Assembly: GCF_964355755.1 (NCBI RefSeq)
Contig: NC_092670.1
Location: 32,909,795-32,973,794, forward strand
Direction: 5' to 3'
Origin: Antedon mediterranea
Taxonomy: Eukaryota > Echinodermata > Crinoidea > Comatulida > Antedonidae
DNA: 64,000 nucleotides
Below the pieces are notes generated by a model. The model was not told where the DNA came from and made no database searches. It saw only the letters and a list, made by a program, of their open reading frames with translations. Within the stretch, counting starts at the first letter, position 1. Each line of letters begins with the position of its first letter. The position numbers and the translations under genes are program-made. Shown here one piece after another: positions 33,045 to 45,376 of this stretch.

Positions 33045-34790
33045 AATAATAATATTTATTCGGTCATGAATGTAAAAATAACCAGGAATGAGAATAGGCT
33101 AAAGCCCAAACAGATTCTGCACTCACTCCATACAATACAATCAGTTAAAGATAAAACCATATACAAGAAAAATACAAATAAATTATACATAACATGAAAT
33201 ATAGTGTTTTGTTAGAGCAGCCTTAAATATTGAAATTGTTTGTGAATCTTTTATGTCATTTGGTATTTGCTCCCATAGTCTAGGAAAGGAAACAAATACA
33301 GAATTATGAAAAGTATTGCCTTTCGAATTCCAACGTAAAAGCCTACCCCGACATCTTTTACTAGTTTTAATATACTCATTGAAAGAATGGGGACAGTAAC
33401 CTTTCAACACCTTAAATCCTAATGAAAGTCTATGTAATTTAAACAAGTCATCAATAGATAATAATTCAAGCAATTTCAACCTATGAAAATAAGATGTGTC
33501 CCAGGAACCTTCCTTTCTAAACATTATTATCCTTGTTGCTTTCCTTTGTATACTTTCTATTCTATTAATATATGATTTCTCAAATGGTGCCCACATTGAA
33601 CAACAGTAGGTAACCACTGGAAGTAATAGAGCTTTGTATAAGTTCAACATAGCTAACCAGGACATATTTTTACTACATTTTGAAATGAAACCAAGCAATC
33701 TGCTTGCTTTACAACATATATAATTAACTTGTGTATGACAAGACAACGAACTATTTACATAAACACCTAGAAATTTGAATTCTGTAACTTTAGGAATATT
33801 GTCTGATTCTATGGTATAATCCCAGTTAACTATCTCTTTACATCTTGTAACATGCATTACGGCGCATTTGACAGGATTTAAGGGAAGTTTGTTTACATTT
33901 GCCCATTTAGCAATTAAATCTAAATCCTTTTGAAGCAATTTACAATCATTATTGTTATAAATAGGACGTGATAATGTGTGATCATCAGCAAATTGAAAAA
34001 GTGAAGAAGAAATATTATTTACAATATCACTTACATAAATCAAAAATAAAAGAGGGCCCAAAACTGACCCTTGTGGTACCCCTGAAGTAACATTTACCCA
34101 CTCTGACTTTTCTCCTCTGTAAATAACCCTTTGGCGTCTATTTGAAAGACAATCTGTAATCCATGCATTAGTGTTTCCACCAATGCCACAGTTATTAAGT
34201 TTCTTAATTAATCTTTTATGAGACACCTTATCAAATGCAGACGAAAAATCAAGAAAAATAATATCAATATTTTTACAACCTTTAAGTTCTAAGCTCTGTG
34301 CCCATGAATGAAAAACCTTTGAAAGTAAAAGTTCAGTACTATACATTTGTCTAAACCCAAACTGATTTTCTGAAAGGATATTATTATATTCTAGATATTC
34401 CCTTAAGCGATAACAAAAGCAATTTCTCAATAATCTTACAAATTATGGGAGTTAAGGACACTGGACGATAGCTTTTCATTTCGTCTTTGGGGTTTCCATT
34501 TCTTTTGAAAATAGGTACAACATTTGCATCCTTCCATTGTTTTGGTAAAATACCTTTTTGTAAAGTTAAATTAAAGAATGTACATAAAACATTAGACAAT
34601 TGTGTGTTACATGACTTTAAGAATATTGGAAGCAAACAATCAGGTCCTGGTAATTTGGATACATTTAACTGTGAGAGGGCATAAAATACCTCAGGCATCA
34701 CAAAGGGTTCACATTCAAAGTTGGTAAGACAATCTATTGTATCCAAATCACAATGCTGATCATTATCTATGCAAAAGTTGTTTACAAATT
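33045..34790 (-). mobile_element. LINE fragment, Jockey/CR1-like
   Basis: Minus-strand LINE ending in an AAT/TAT-repeat tail (about 33,045-33,062). The reverse transcriptase is present in two overlapping frames. The 5' end is truncated within the region before RT. Confidence 0.7.
33183..34746 (-). pseudogene. LINE reverse transcriptase with one frameshift
   Basis: The upstream frame (34,746-34,384) carries KLPGPDCLLPIFL, KQWKDANVVPIF and MKSYRPVSLTPIICKIIEKL. It shifts into the second frame (34,430-33,183) with ENQFGFR, IIFLDFSSAFDKVSHKRL, SGVPQGSVLGPLLFLIYVSD and the catalytic FQFADDHTL. A C-terminal region of the usual LINE type follows (FLGVYVNSSLSCHTQ, LLPVVTYCCSMWAP). The catalytic FADD box and surrounding motifs are intact. 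The frame break is near 34,400. Confidence 0.75.
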
Positions 34791-36390
34791 GTGTATTGAT
34801 AAACTCTGCATAGCAATTAATCTTATACTATTTTACTTATATAATACTAATGATTTCATCCCTAAATGAAAAATTCAAATTCAAAGCCACTAAAACAAAA
34901 ATGGAAACATAAATTAGATTTCATTTTATAACTTATCTTATAATAATGTGTTTGTTTTGTTTTTAAGTTGTTATGTGCTGCGTTGTATTATTATAGAACA
35001 AAATAATATGTATGTATGTAATGAAAATGTACAGTGCAGTATTCATTTTTATTCTCTCTGTATTTTTGTTTAATGTTTAACACGAAGTTTATGATCATGA
35101 TACAAGGTAATCAAAGCAAGGCAATCTAACAACAGGACACTGAGCTCGACTTTCCTAGATAGGAACAGTCCTATGATCTTAAGTCTAGCTGCGACAAATA
35201 CCAACAGTACTGTACTATGTACTGTAAAGGGGCGTGAAACTGATCGCGTCTCAGCCATAAATAAACCATTTGATCTCCGGAGCTCAAAAACATAACAAGT
35301 TTATACTTGAAAGTTGTTACAAGCAAATATTGTATAGAGCGCTATAACAGTACTTATATCATGCCAATTTCTTAGATAACCTACTATGATACCTTTTGAT
35401 TATTATTTCAAAGTATTGTCTAGGTGCAAATCAAAATTGGATTGCTTAATTAATGAAATGCTTTGGATGAAAGAGTTTAAACCGTCTCTTAACAAACAAA
35501 AATCAATCAAAGCCAAATGTAATGTCTTTGACTAAACTAATTGTTTAAGGTATTTCCTGTCACCATTTGATGCTTTGTATTTTGCGTAGTTGTACATTTT
35601 ACTCATTTGTTTTTGAGAATGGTTCAGAAACGTCGATCTTTTTGTCATTAAATTTTATTTTCAAATTCCAAATTTTATTTTCATAATTATTAGGAAGATT
35701 AACCTATTACACATTAGTTGTAATAGTTCTACTTGTACTGATTATTTTGCCATTAAACATAATAAAAACATTGACCGTAAATAGACCACATTGACATTTT
35801 AAAAGTAGATTTACCAAATGTGTTGTAATGTTAACATTCTAACGAGTGAGATATGATGTCATTCGGTGCATTTTTTAGCAGAGTGCCAATATAAGTGCGT
35901 CAAGGTCAATTTACACCGACGAGCGGTAAAGGTAAACGGAAAACCGCGTAGCTTGTCACATTCACACAGCCCGCGGAATTCGCAATCAGTGTTGTGGAAA
36001 GTAGGTGTGCTTGTAGGCCTGGAGACTAGTGTATGGCACGCCAGGACGGACAAAACGATTTCAAATGCCAATCCCTAGCTGTTGAGTTTACAAATCCCTA
36101 CTAGTCGAGATCGACTAGACACATACCTATCGGTCGAGTTTACCACATAGCACTAGTAGTTAATGACAAACTATACACATCACTAATAGTCGAGATTTAC
36201 ACATCGCGCTACCGGTCGAGTTTTAAACACACATCGCTACCGGTCGAGTCGAGGTTGTTCATCACATGTTGAGAATTATTTTAGTAGACATGCGCAATAA
36301 GGGTTTGTAGAACGCCACCAACGTTCAGAAAAGTTAAATATATTTGTTGCGCCCAGACAAAACCCAAAGTAGGATCATTTTGGTGTTCGC
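34791..36390. other. Intergenic, nothing recognised
   Basis: No supported exon. Around 36,080-36,250 a short theme (ACTAGTCGAGAT, ACCGGTCGAGTT, with ACACATC) recurs four to five times at irregular spacing. Confidence 0.4.
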
Positions 36391-36396
36391 AGCAAA

Positions 36397-36479
36397 ATGA
36401 CGGATCGTAATTTAAGTGAAATATTTGACCAATATGCACGCGAAAATTTAAGGGAACAAGAAATTGAAAGGTTGTTTAG
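36397..36479 (+). CDS. Candidate first coding exon, unknown protein
   Basis: ATG at 36,397 opens 27 codons (MTDRNLSEIFDQYARENLRE and onward) ending at a good donor, AG/GTAAGA. The peptide is charged and helix-prone. No downstream exon can be tied to it; the fold-back element begins 430 bp later. Could be a real 5' exon of a gene whose remainder is lost or in the fold-back's centre, or chance. Confidence 0.3.
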
Positions 36480-36565
36480 GTAAGATAATGTTTTACCTCA
36501 ATCTATATATGTAATATTAGGGCTATCCTAGAGTATTAACTATGTTGAGGCATTGTCTAATTAGA

Positions 36566-36648
36566 GTGAGTGAGTGGCCGAGCGGTTAAGACAATGGAAC
36601 CGTAATTACGTAGCCATAACATCGGCAGGGGTTCGAGGCTCACTCACT
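36566..36648 (+). mobile_element. tRNA-like SINE head (Ser/Leu type)
   Basis: GTGGCCGAGCGGTTAAGAC is a strong box A of the Ser/Leu class and GGGTTCGAGGC a box B. GTGAGTG and CACTCAC pair as an acceptor stem. The anticodon arm does not fold into a standard 5-bp stem and 7-base loop, so a SINE head or tRNA pseudogene is more likely than a working tRNA. Confidence 0.5.
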
Positions 36649-36907
36649 AGGACTCGATGGACTCACGAAAAAAGTTGTTGATAGCTGACGATCATTTCGT
36701 TAATTGGCCAAAGTCTACAATTACCGCACTGTATTTTCACAACATCGTTTCTATCCTGATCGGATTTCCTCTCAACCGCCCGTCCGCCTCCGCGTTCTGT
36801 GTAAATGGTCATAATAAATAAAATAGATTTTTATGCGTTTTCAGCCGCTTACCGTTAATGTTCGTTTGTGTAAATTGGCTCATAGAGATATCGGGGGCGT
36901 TGGCTAG

Positions 36908-38380
36908 GTACGGAAGCCCGTTCGAGCCACAAGTTAACTATATTTTAAAAGCTGTTATCTGGCGGCGCCACTTAATTATCTGGTGGCCGCAGATAATTAA
37001 GTGGCGGCCGCCAGATAATTAAGTGACGCCGCCAGATAACCCGTCACGTGACATATACGTGCATTGGATCAGAGGCGATGTTGCATATGGAACGCCATCG
37101 CTTCCTCCGGCAGCAAACTTTAATTCTATTCGGCTCTTTTAGCATTCGGCGCATTTCTATTCGGCCCATTTACCATTACGTTCGGCTCTTTCAGTATTCG
37201 GCGCATTTCTATTTGGCCCATTTACCATTACGATCGGCTCTTTCAGCATTCGGCTCTTTTTTATTCGGCCCATTTACCATAATACATTCGGCTCTTTCAG
37301 CATTCGGCTCTTTTTTATTAGGCCCATTTACCATTACGTTCGGCTCTTTTTGATTTGGCCCTTTTTTATACGGCGCAATTAAATTCTCACCTTTTACATG
37401 GGGGTCAATGGGAAGAATCAACGGCTGGAAATGAGTTTATGAAAAGTTTACAAAACATATAGATGCAGCATGGTAGAGTGTTTGGTTGGTTGAATTAAAT
37501 GAATTTGAAGGCTATTTCAATATGACTAATCATTTTATTGACATGATTAATGTGTTAGAGAACTTGCAATTGTCCCACCTTATTGACCATTTTGAGAAAG
37601 AAAAGGTTTGATTTATGGCCTAGGTTAGCTAGGCCTAGCCTAGTGTCAGCCTAACATAATAATAATAATTTACCCTTTCTCTCTCAAAGTTTGTTAAAAG
37701 ATGAATTAATTTTAGGTTATTCAACACATCTTTAATCGGTTGGCTACTCATGGTTGGCGCCATGATGATAAAATGTTTGTAAACTTTTCATAGACCCATT
37801 TCCAGTCGTTGATTTTCTTCCATTTGACCCCATGTCAAAGGTTAGATTTTAATTGCGCCATATAAAAAAATGCCAATTTTAAAAGAGCCCAACGTAATGC
37901 AGAAAGATCCGAATAAAAAAGGGCCGAATCATAAAGAGCCAAACGTAATGGTAAATGGGCCGAATAAAAAAGAGCCGAATGCTGAAAGAGCCGAACGTAA
38001 TGGTAAATGGGCCAAATAGAAATGCGCCGAATGCTGAAAGAGCCGAACATAATGGTAAATGGGCCGAATAGAAATGCGCCGAATGCTAAAAGAGCCGAAC
38101 GTAATGGTAAAAGAGCCGAATAGAATTAAAGTTTGCTGCCGGAGGCAGCGATGGCGCTCCATATGCAACATCGCCCCGGACCCAATGCACGTACATGTCA
38201 CGTAACGGGACATGTACTAATAATTAAGTGGCGGCCGCCAGATAATTAAGTGGCGGCCGCCAGATAATTAAGTGGCGGCTGCCAGATAATTAAGTGGCGG
38301 CCGCCAGATAATTAAGTGGCGGCCGCCAGATAACAGCTTTTAAAATATAGTTAACTTGTGGCCCGAACGGGCTTCCATAC
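36908..38380. mobile_element. Fold-back element with long inverted arms
   Basis: Arms of roughly 600 bp start GTAYGGAAGCCCGTTCG and continue AAGTTAACTATATTTTAAAA, GCTGTTATCTGGCGG on both ends. Inside are repeated 22-bp units on GCGGCCGCCAGATAATTAAG (two to three left, five right). A ladder of CGGCTCTTTCAGCATTCGG and CGGCCCATTTACCATTACG units follows. TAG flanks both ends (36,905-36,907 and 38,381-38,383). Only about 260 bp in the centre is unpaired, and no transposase is encoded. Confidence 0.75.
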
Positions 38381-38709
38381 TAGGCTACAATATACATATT
38401 TCAGAGCGAATCTATAAACTACAATAAAATGTGTAGGTGAATAATTATTGTTATTTCAATCCAATTAAGCATATGGGACAGATTTTGCGAACAGTGCATT
38501 AGCATTGGAAAATTCAGCAAACGCTTTCAAGTTATCAAGTAATTTGTGTTGTCACCGTTGACGTAGTAATTCGGTTCTTCTTAAACCTCTTCTTAAAACA
38601 TTCGTTTGTCTATAAAACGACAAAACATACCAATATTATTATATATACAGGTTCAGTGCATGTTATCGTACATCGAATTAGGTTGTTATATTTGTTTGTC
38701 ATGCGCCAC

Positions 38710-41700
38710 CTATTTAGCCTGTTGTATGACAGTACGTTTTAATCTTACTGCAGGTCTAAACAGCAATAATGATGATAATACCTCGTTATCAAGTAGACAG
38801 TAGATGACGAATATAAATAAGCCTTGGCATCCGTTCAACACGTTGAATATGTAATCAACAAATGTTGTATCAGAACTGACAGCTAATGGTCCAATGAGCC
38901 ACGTGGTACCCATTAGAGGTAGAAGCATTGCAGTTCCTTTGGCTGCTTTCCTGTACATTTTAATAAGACTTGTAATTAATTGGATTTCTAACGTATATCT
39001 AACCAACAATATTCTAAAAAGTTGATAATTTAAAGGACATTGTAATTTCAAAATTATTTCTAACCTCAGCTGTTTAAATGTAGTTTTCTCTCCTGTTGAT
39101 TTTCCTACCATGTTTCCAGATCTTTTGTAGATTGTCAAGACAACGTAGATCAAAATAGCTGTATTAATCTGAAAAAAAATTGTACAGTTGATTTTGAATA
39201 TGAGGTTTGGATTTCATAATAAAAGCAACATTAGTGTATAGGCCTATTTGTTTTTGGTATTGACCACGAAATAATTACGCAGTAATGGTGCGGTGTTTGG
39301 TTTATTTCGCATGACCAAAGAAAACAGGTTAAAATCTTATTCGAAAGACGGTATGATCTCAACAAATTATGTTTTGTCTCCAGTGATCTTTCTCCCTCGC
39401 CATTTATGCATACATACATTTAACTGTCATGTTAATTGGTCTTACCAAAGCAATACATGCTGCGGGTGCTACAAACGTCCATATCATGCCTGTTTCTGGA
39501 CTGAGCCAACATCTAGAAAAACAATTTAAAAAAGAACATTTAAAATAACACTACACTAAGAACTTCAGTGATGCATTGGTCATCACTACCTAATTAAGTA
39601 AACATAAACCATTATATAAAACTAAAACTTACAGGTTATTGACATTAAACTTAGAAGCAAATGATCCAACAGAAATCGCAACGATCACGAAGGAAACTCC
39701 ATAACAGAATATGAAATAATACCTAAGTAGGTAGAAGTTGGCGTTACTTGACATAGAAAGCTTAGACTGTAAGTACACTGCTTCTGCGCACATCCAAGTG
39801 AATGTATTAAGTGATGTGAAATGAAGAAGAATACTTATGCATTTACAAACAATCTGAAAAACGATATTAAAATGAAACATGTTGGTTTAGTTTAAATGAA
39901 AAGTTTTATTTAAACATTCTTACAAGACACACCGCTTGACTCATTGACAGTTTTAATTATTGTTTTTCCTTCAATAAATTATGCTTTTATTGATATTTCA
40001 TTTAATTAATTAAGAAACACTGAATATTATCAATACTTTTTGTAAACATCTGAAATGCTCTATTTGGTTACGTCGTTAATTTATGTAATGTGCATAGACG
40101 TTCATGGGGGCTGAAGTGCCTATTGTATTATTATCAGCAGATTTTTTCATAGACTCTCTTCTTCTAGATGTGCTTTTATGTGCACGCATACCCAGTCCGA
40201 TTTCACAAATTACCATTTTTGAGGAATAAAAAGTAAAGTAATAATTTTGTATAATTTAAACGAATAAAGAAAAAAAGTTACCTCATTTTCTGTTTTGTCT
40301 ATTCCAAACAAGAACAGAGATTGCATTATAATCATATTAATCACCAAGTTCTTATGAATTGAATTGCGCACAGATTTCCACAACTCTCTAAGAATTAAAT
40401 GTCAAATTATTATGTTCGTTTACGAATATACTACGTTGTTAAAATATGCCTTACACATTAAAAATATAATAAAATTGAAACTTACGAAAACGAGAAGTAA
40501 ATGATGAGTGTTATCACCAAAGAAATAATTGATAGTGATACACACACTGTTGACATTAAGCTTAGCGTTTCATTGTTTTCATAAGAAACCTTTATGGAAA
40601 AATATTTTATTATTAAGCTATTAAATTAAATTTGAATAAACTACAACATTGTAAGATTATTAGATACATTTTAAAGCAAACTTGTCGCGTATTATTTTAC
40701 TTTTTGCAAATATGTAATCTTTGCAATCGTATGGTTGTTAAAAATGTGTGATACACACTCATTGAGTTAAATATTATTTGGACGGAAGCACTCGAAAAAT
40801 AAAAAATCGCCACAAACAGTTTCCATTATTTTGGTAGCTTACATTTTCTGTTGTAACTTTCATTAACACGCTAAAACTCGTTAGATGTTCAGAATAGCAC
40901 GAAACTTTGTCCTGAGAATACGACGTAGTGACCATACCGGCATCACTCCAAGTACTGTACAAGAACAATACCAGCATTGGTGAGTGACGAAAAAAAAAAT
41001 GTTTAGGAAAAAAACATTTTATAAGCACTGAAGAATAGAACATTTTCATGTGTTTGATTCTAGAAAATAGAGATTAATTGAACACGCAGTAAGACATTGT
41101 CAGGAACACAAAACTGTGTACGGAATTACACCAGAATATTGTGAAAATATACTGTAACAGTTAACTGCATATACACTGCATAAACTTACCTTCGTGTTTC
41201 ATCGTAGAACACGCAAAACATCTCCCATTCTTCCTTATTAGTCACCGAGGAACTCTAAAAGAAGATATATAAGAAGATAATAACTTAGTACATCTTTTGA
41301 GAACAGTAGGAGGTTACCCCGGTGTACTAGTACACATACAGCCACTGATCATAATTGGACCCTCTCTGGGAGACCAGTCTTTGACTGAATAGGTTGCCCA
41401 GTATAAAATTTAAGTAATCACTAATAGTATAATGTAAGAAATTCTAAGTTGTACTTACAACTTGCATGGTCATGGTGAATTCTATTTTTGCATCCAAATG
41501 CATTTGGTCATTGAAATCGTAAACAATAGAGGAAAATACCATTCCGTTGAAATATCTAAATGCAATGTTTGCATTAGATCTGATGGAAAGTAATGCAGAA
41601 AAGTAAGATATAGGATTTGTTTTAAAGAGTAAAGTAAAAAAGAAATATTCTCATTTCATCAAATGATGACTATTACTTTATTTGTCTTTTGAATGTATAT

Positions 41701-42731
41701 TACCTTACCATGCAATTCAGCAGATTTGCTGCCAATTGACTTGTTTTTAATAAAAAAAAAATAAAGAAAAGAATCATTTTATAAAATCCACATATTTAAT
41801 AACACTTTATATAAAGAAATAACTTACAAATTAGAAATATCAACATTTTCATTAACAGATTCATTCTCGCCCATTGTGTTGTTACTGTAAGATGCTATAA
41901 TTAGCATATCACCTTGAAGAAAAATTAATTAAAATTACAAATAATATTTACCAAAATAAAATATCGAATCTATATTTAGTCATAAAAAGAACATATAATA
42001 TAAAATATAGAGAAAAGAAGAATGAATATGTTTTATCTTTTTCAGAATTTGGTCAAGAAGTGCTATAAGTCGTATGATTATTTATTACTACCAAAATACA
42101 AGAAGAATGAATGTATGAAGTGTCATTTGTAATATAAAGTAATAACAAATAACACATAGAAATAAATTTAATAGAGAAAAAAAAAATGAGTTTCATCTAA
42201 TTAGCAACATCATTGCAATTGGCTTTTGGCTAAATTCAATTCGAATTACTATGCTATTCATAGTCCTATCATATTAAAATATTGTAATTGTAAGAATGGC
42301 ACGATCTCCATATTTGGGAAAAATCTCCAATAAACATAAATAGATAGCAAGTGAAGGGTCTAATCAAACCTGTATTTTCAGCTATAATTTTCAGATCAAA
42401 ATCCAGCTGATTATCGTCATGTTCCAGACTGCTATTAACGGATATCTTGCTCTCAATCACTACTAATCCAGCTACAAAAAAAACCATAAATATATCATCA
42501 TGTCTTTTCTAACAACACTACAAGACACTTCCAAAAACCTGATTGAATATTTATTTAGTTTTGATTTGAATATATACTTTTTAGGAAGCTCAAATTTGAA
42601 TCTCAAATAAATAAGAACTTGCCATATGTTTCTTCCTCATAAACTGTCCGCTCCATTGCTTGTAAGTTTGATATTTCGGATAAAACTCCTTGTTCAAACT
42701 CATGGAATTCAGTTATGAATAATTCCATTGT
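38710..42731 (-). CDS. Adhesion G protein-coupled receptor (GAIN-GPS-7TM), 5' end not found
   Basis: Minus-strand exons: 42623-42731, 42370-42471, 41828-41912, 41459-41579, 41190-41254, 40843-40954, 40486-40589, 40282-40387, 39633-39853, 39446-39512, 39065-39168, 38710-38968. From 41,254 to the stop every junction keeps frame. Early exons look like a GAIN domain. The GPS has WEMFCVFYDE, then SCYSEHLTSFSVLM with the HL/T autoproteolysis site. Seven membrane helices follow. TM2 reads RNSIHKNLVINMIIMQSLF, TM5 begins CWLSPETGMIWTF, and TM6-7 carry KGTAMLLPLMGTTWLIG and NGCQGLFIFVIYCLL. These are hallmarks of the adhesion (B2) class, nearest latrophilin-like members. The tail after TM7 is short, about 30 residues. 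The first listed exon uses a GC donor (GCAAGT). The extracellular N-terminus is not identified; it may lie beyond 43 kb or the gene may be truncated. Confidence 0.85.
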
Positions 42732-43378
42732 CTAAAAAAAGAATTAAGTATGTTACACTTTACAACTAAAACTAAATCTACTAACGGAATTATTCTTATT
42801 CTCTAACGATCATGCATAGATTGGAATTATTTGTTTTAATTGTTACCTATTGTGTTCATAAATACGAACTATTTACGAAAAGTACTCTAAATTTGTTAAA
42901 AGAGAAGGGAATGAAAATAAAATATCATTAAGTAAAAATAGTATGTTGTAAAAAAATAAACTGTAATCATCCTACCATTTCTGTTTCTGAAGATTCCAAA
43001 TCGAAGCAAAAAAAAAAAAACAATAATGATAAGCTTATTAAAATGAAAATAATTATATAAATCAGCATAGTTAGTTTATTAACACAGCTAAAAATCTACC
43101 AGGCTGGGAGTAAACAAGGAAAATTCTAAAAACATAGGCTGAGAAAAGCATTTTTCAGATTGAAATGTGGCTTACAACAGTTAGTAGAACTTTTGTGGGT
43201 TTAGGCCTAAGTTTTTGGAATAGTTTTAAAGCTGTTAGATTTAGTAATGAATAACTTATTGTTAAGAATATGAGATTCATCGACGAATCATTGCATCATA
43301 ACAGCTATGATTTAAGACTTCCTTCAGTTTTTTTTTGTAGACCATTACACTCAAGCAACACAAACATCTATATGGTAA
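42732..43378. other. No exon firmly recognised upstream of the GPCR
   Basis: A weak candidate exon end (AACAGAAATG/GTAGGA on the minus strand near 42,975) is too short to support. Otherwise AT-rich. Confidence 0.4.
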
Positions 43379-44704
43379 GGTATGGATATACAGATATACC
43401 AAAAAAAAAATTAAGGAAGAATAGGGGGTGGGAAAAATGTTTGGGGGGTGTTAAAGGTCATTGACCTCATTTTATAATACTAAAATTGTATCTTCGCAAC
43501 AAAATATGGTATATGGTTGAGCTTGGTGTCGAAATGCACACACTTATGCCAGGAATTAAATAAAATTAAATTGGACCCATATGATCATATCTTGACCCTA
43601 AAAAATCAGGTCAAAGGTCAACATACCCATTTTTTGGGGTTAACACATACTTATAAATACACTATCAAGTCAAATATTACATTATAAAGTGCATGTCATC
43701 TGATTTGTGTAGTTATGGGTATACAGATATACCAAAAAGAAAGTAAGGAAGGAAAATTCTTTTTTTTTGTGTTAAAGGTCATTGACCTAAAAATCTTTGC
43801 AACAAAGTATGATATAAGGTTGATCTTGGTGTCAAAATGCACAGATTAGAAATGAACCACAAATATTGCTCCACTATGACTATATCTTCACTGTTACAAA
43901 TGAGGTCAAAGGTTAATATACCCATTTTGTGTTTTCCACATAAATTAGGATAGTCTATCCTGTCCAGAATTGCATTATATTATATATAAAAAAAAAACAC
44001 TCACTAAATTATTTATGACTTCAGGTCTGAGAGAAAACAAGTGGAAACATGTTTTTTTTTTATTAAAGGTCATCTAACAGATTGTGTTAAATGATTGATA
44101 CCTGTATATTTATAATACATACAATTTGCATAAATAATAAAAACATAATGATAATAATGATACACATGCTACTTATTGGTAATCAGTTCCTCTTCATCAC
44201 TAGGTTCGTTTGCACTTGAACCATTCGAGCAGTGTCAACATCACACCCCATATGCAGAAACGCATGATAATCCTACCTTAATACAGCTGCATTTAAGTCA
44301 TTGACTCTGCCTATCGCCTTCTTTGCAGTTGCAGCATATTCCTTTTAGAAGACCATCTGGTGTGATCTCCATGTAATCATTTTCCACCTTAGATGTCCGT
44401 TACTATCCAGATCCTATTCTCTTCCAACAGGCTCAAGAACGGATTTGTTCAGAATACAACTTGTACATGAACCCGAAAAGAGTGCTGTGTAGCTGCATTT
44501 TCTGTTGGTGGTAGACGGTATGGGTCAATTTTACCCTTTAATTGCTGCTTGTTTTTGAAACTTTTCATAACGAGTCTTTTCAAGAAGTGTATGTTGGTTT
44601 CCATATGTAACCTGCCTTGCTATTAACCCTGCTCTTTGGGTGGCGTTATCAGTCGACCGCATATTCGTAAATGTAGTGTAGACAGTATTGGGAAACTTGC
44701 ATTT
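43379..44704 (+). repeat. Left arm of a giant inverted repeat
   Basis: About 1.33 kb whose reverse complement recurs at 46,681-48,023. Each arm has two or three subunits of about 310 bp. Each subunit carries TACAGATATACCAAAAA, AAAGGTCATTGACC and TATGATCATATCTTGACC-like motifs. Beyond them lies a segment derived from a transposon protein gene. In this arm that reading frame is broken. Confidence 0.8.
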
Positions 44705-45376
44705 ATAGATTGCACATTAATTGGTGTGGCCATAAATGCAAGAAACCGTGTCTTTTACTGACCAACCATACTTAAACAGAAACTCTTCCTTCTCACCCAT
44801 TTTAGATATATCATAGAGGTCAACAGCATCTCCGTCATCTTCTGCTTGATGCACACAGATATTGTAATATTTATTTTTTATTGTTATTTTCAATATTTCT
44901 ACATAACAAAAAAATATAAAGTATAACAGGGGAGTAGCGGAAAAGCAAAAGTAATAAAACTGTCATCTTGTGATGTGCTTGACCAGCCCCTGTCAACTAG
45001 GACGATACAATAAAACCGACATTAACAAATTTAGAAAAATACATAAAAAAATATGCAATAATAAAATGTTAACAAAAGTGTTATAAAATGCAATTGCTAT
45101 CTGAAAATAAAATAAAATGTAATTCATAAGCTCAGTAGTTATCATCTTGATTAGTGAAGATTTGTTCTTTTCATTTACTAGAAAGACCTCCCTGTCGCAA
45201 GAAATGATCAATTCTGGTGTTATTCGTAGTGTCTGTGAAACTTTTTTCCCTGTCATCCGACGTTTATGTTCGTGGTATTTTGTTGAAGGTTTATTCCCAT
45301 AGCCATCGAAGACTACTGTGATTTTTACACCCTAGTTGTCATAGTAGCACAATACACGGATAACTGTACTAGTATA
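44705..45376. other. Left part of the spacer between arms
   Basis: AT-rich, no supported gene. It continues the left arm's outer sequence beyond the palindrome and then meets the 5'-truncated LINE. Confidence 0.4.

Noticed and set aside
37048-38213. Repetitive frames encoding GSF/SIRRISIRP-type repeats on both strands
   Set aside because: They are translations of the fold-back element's tandem repeats, present in both orientations, not genes.
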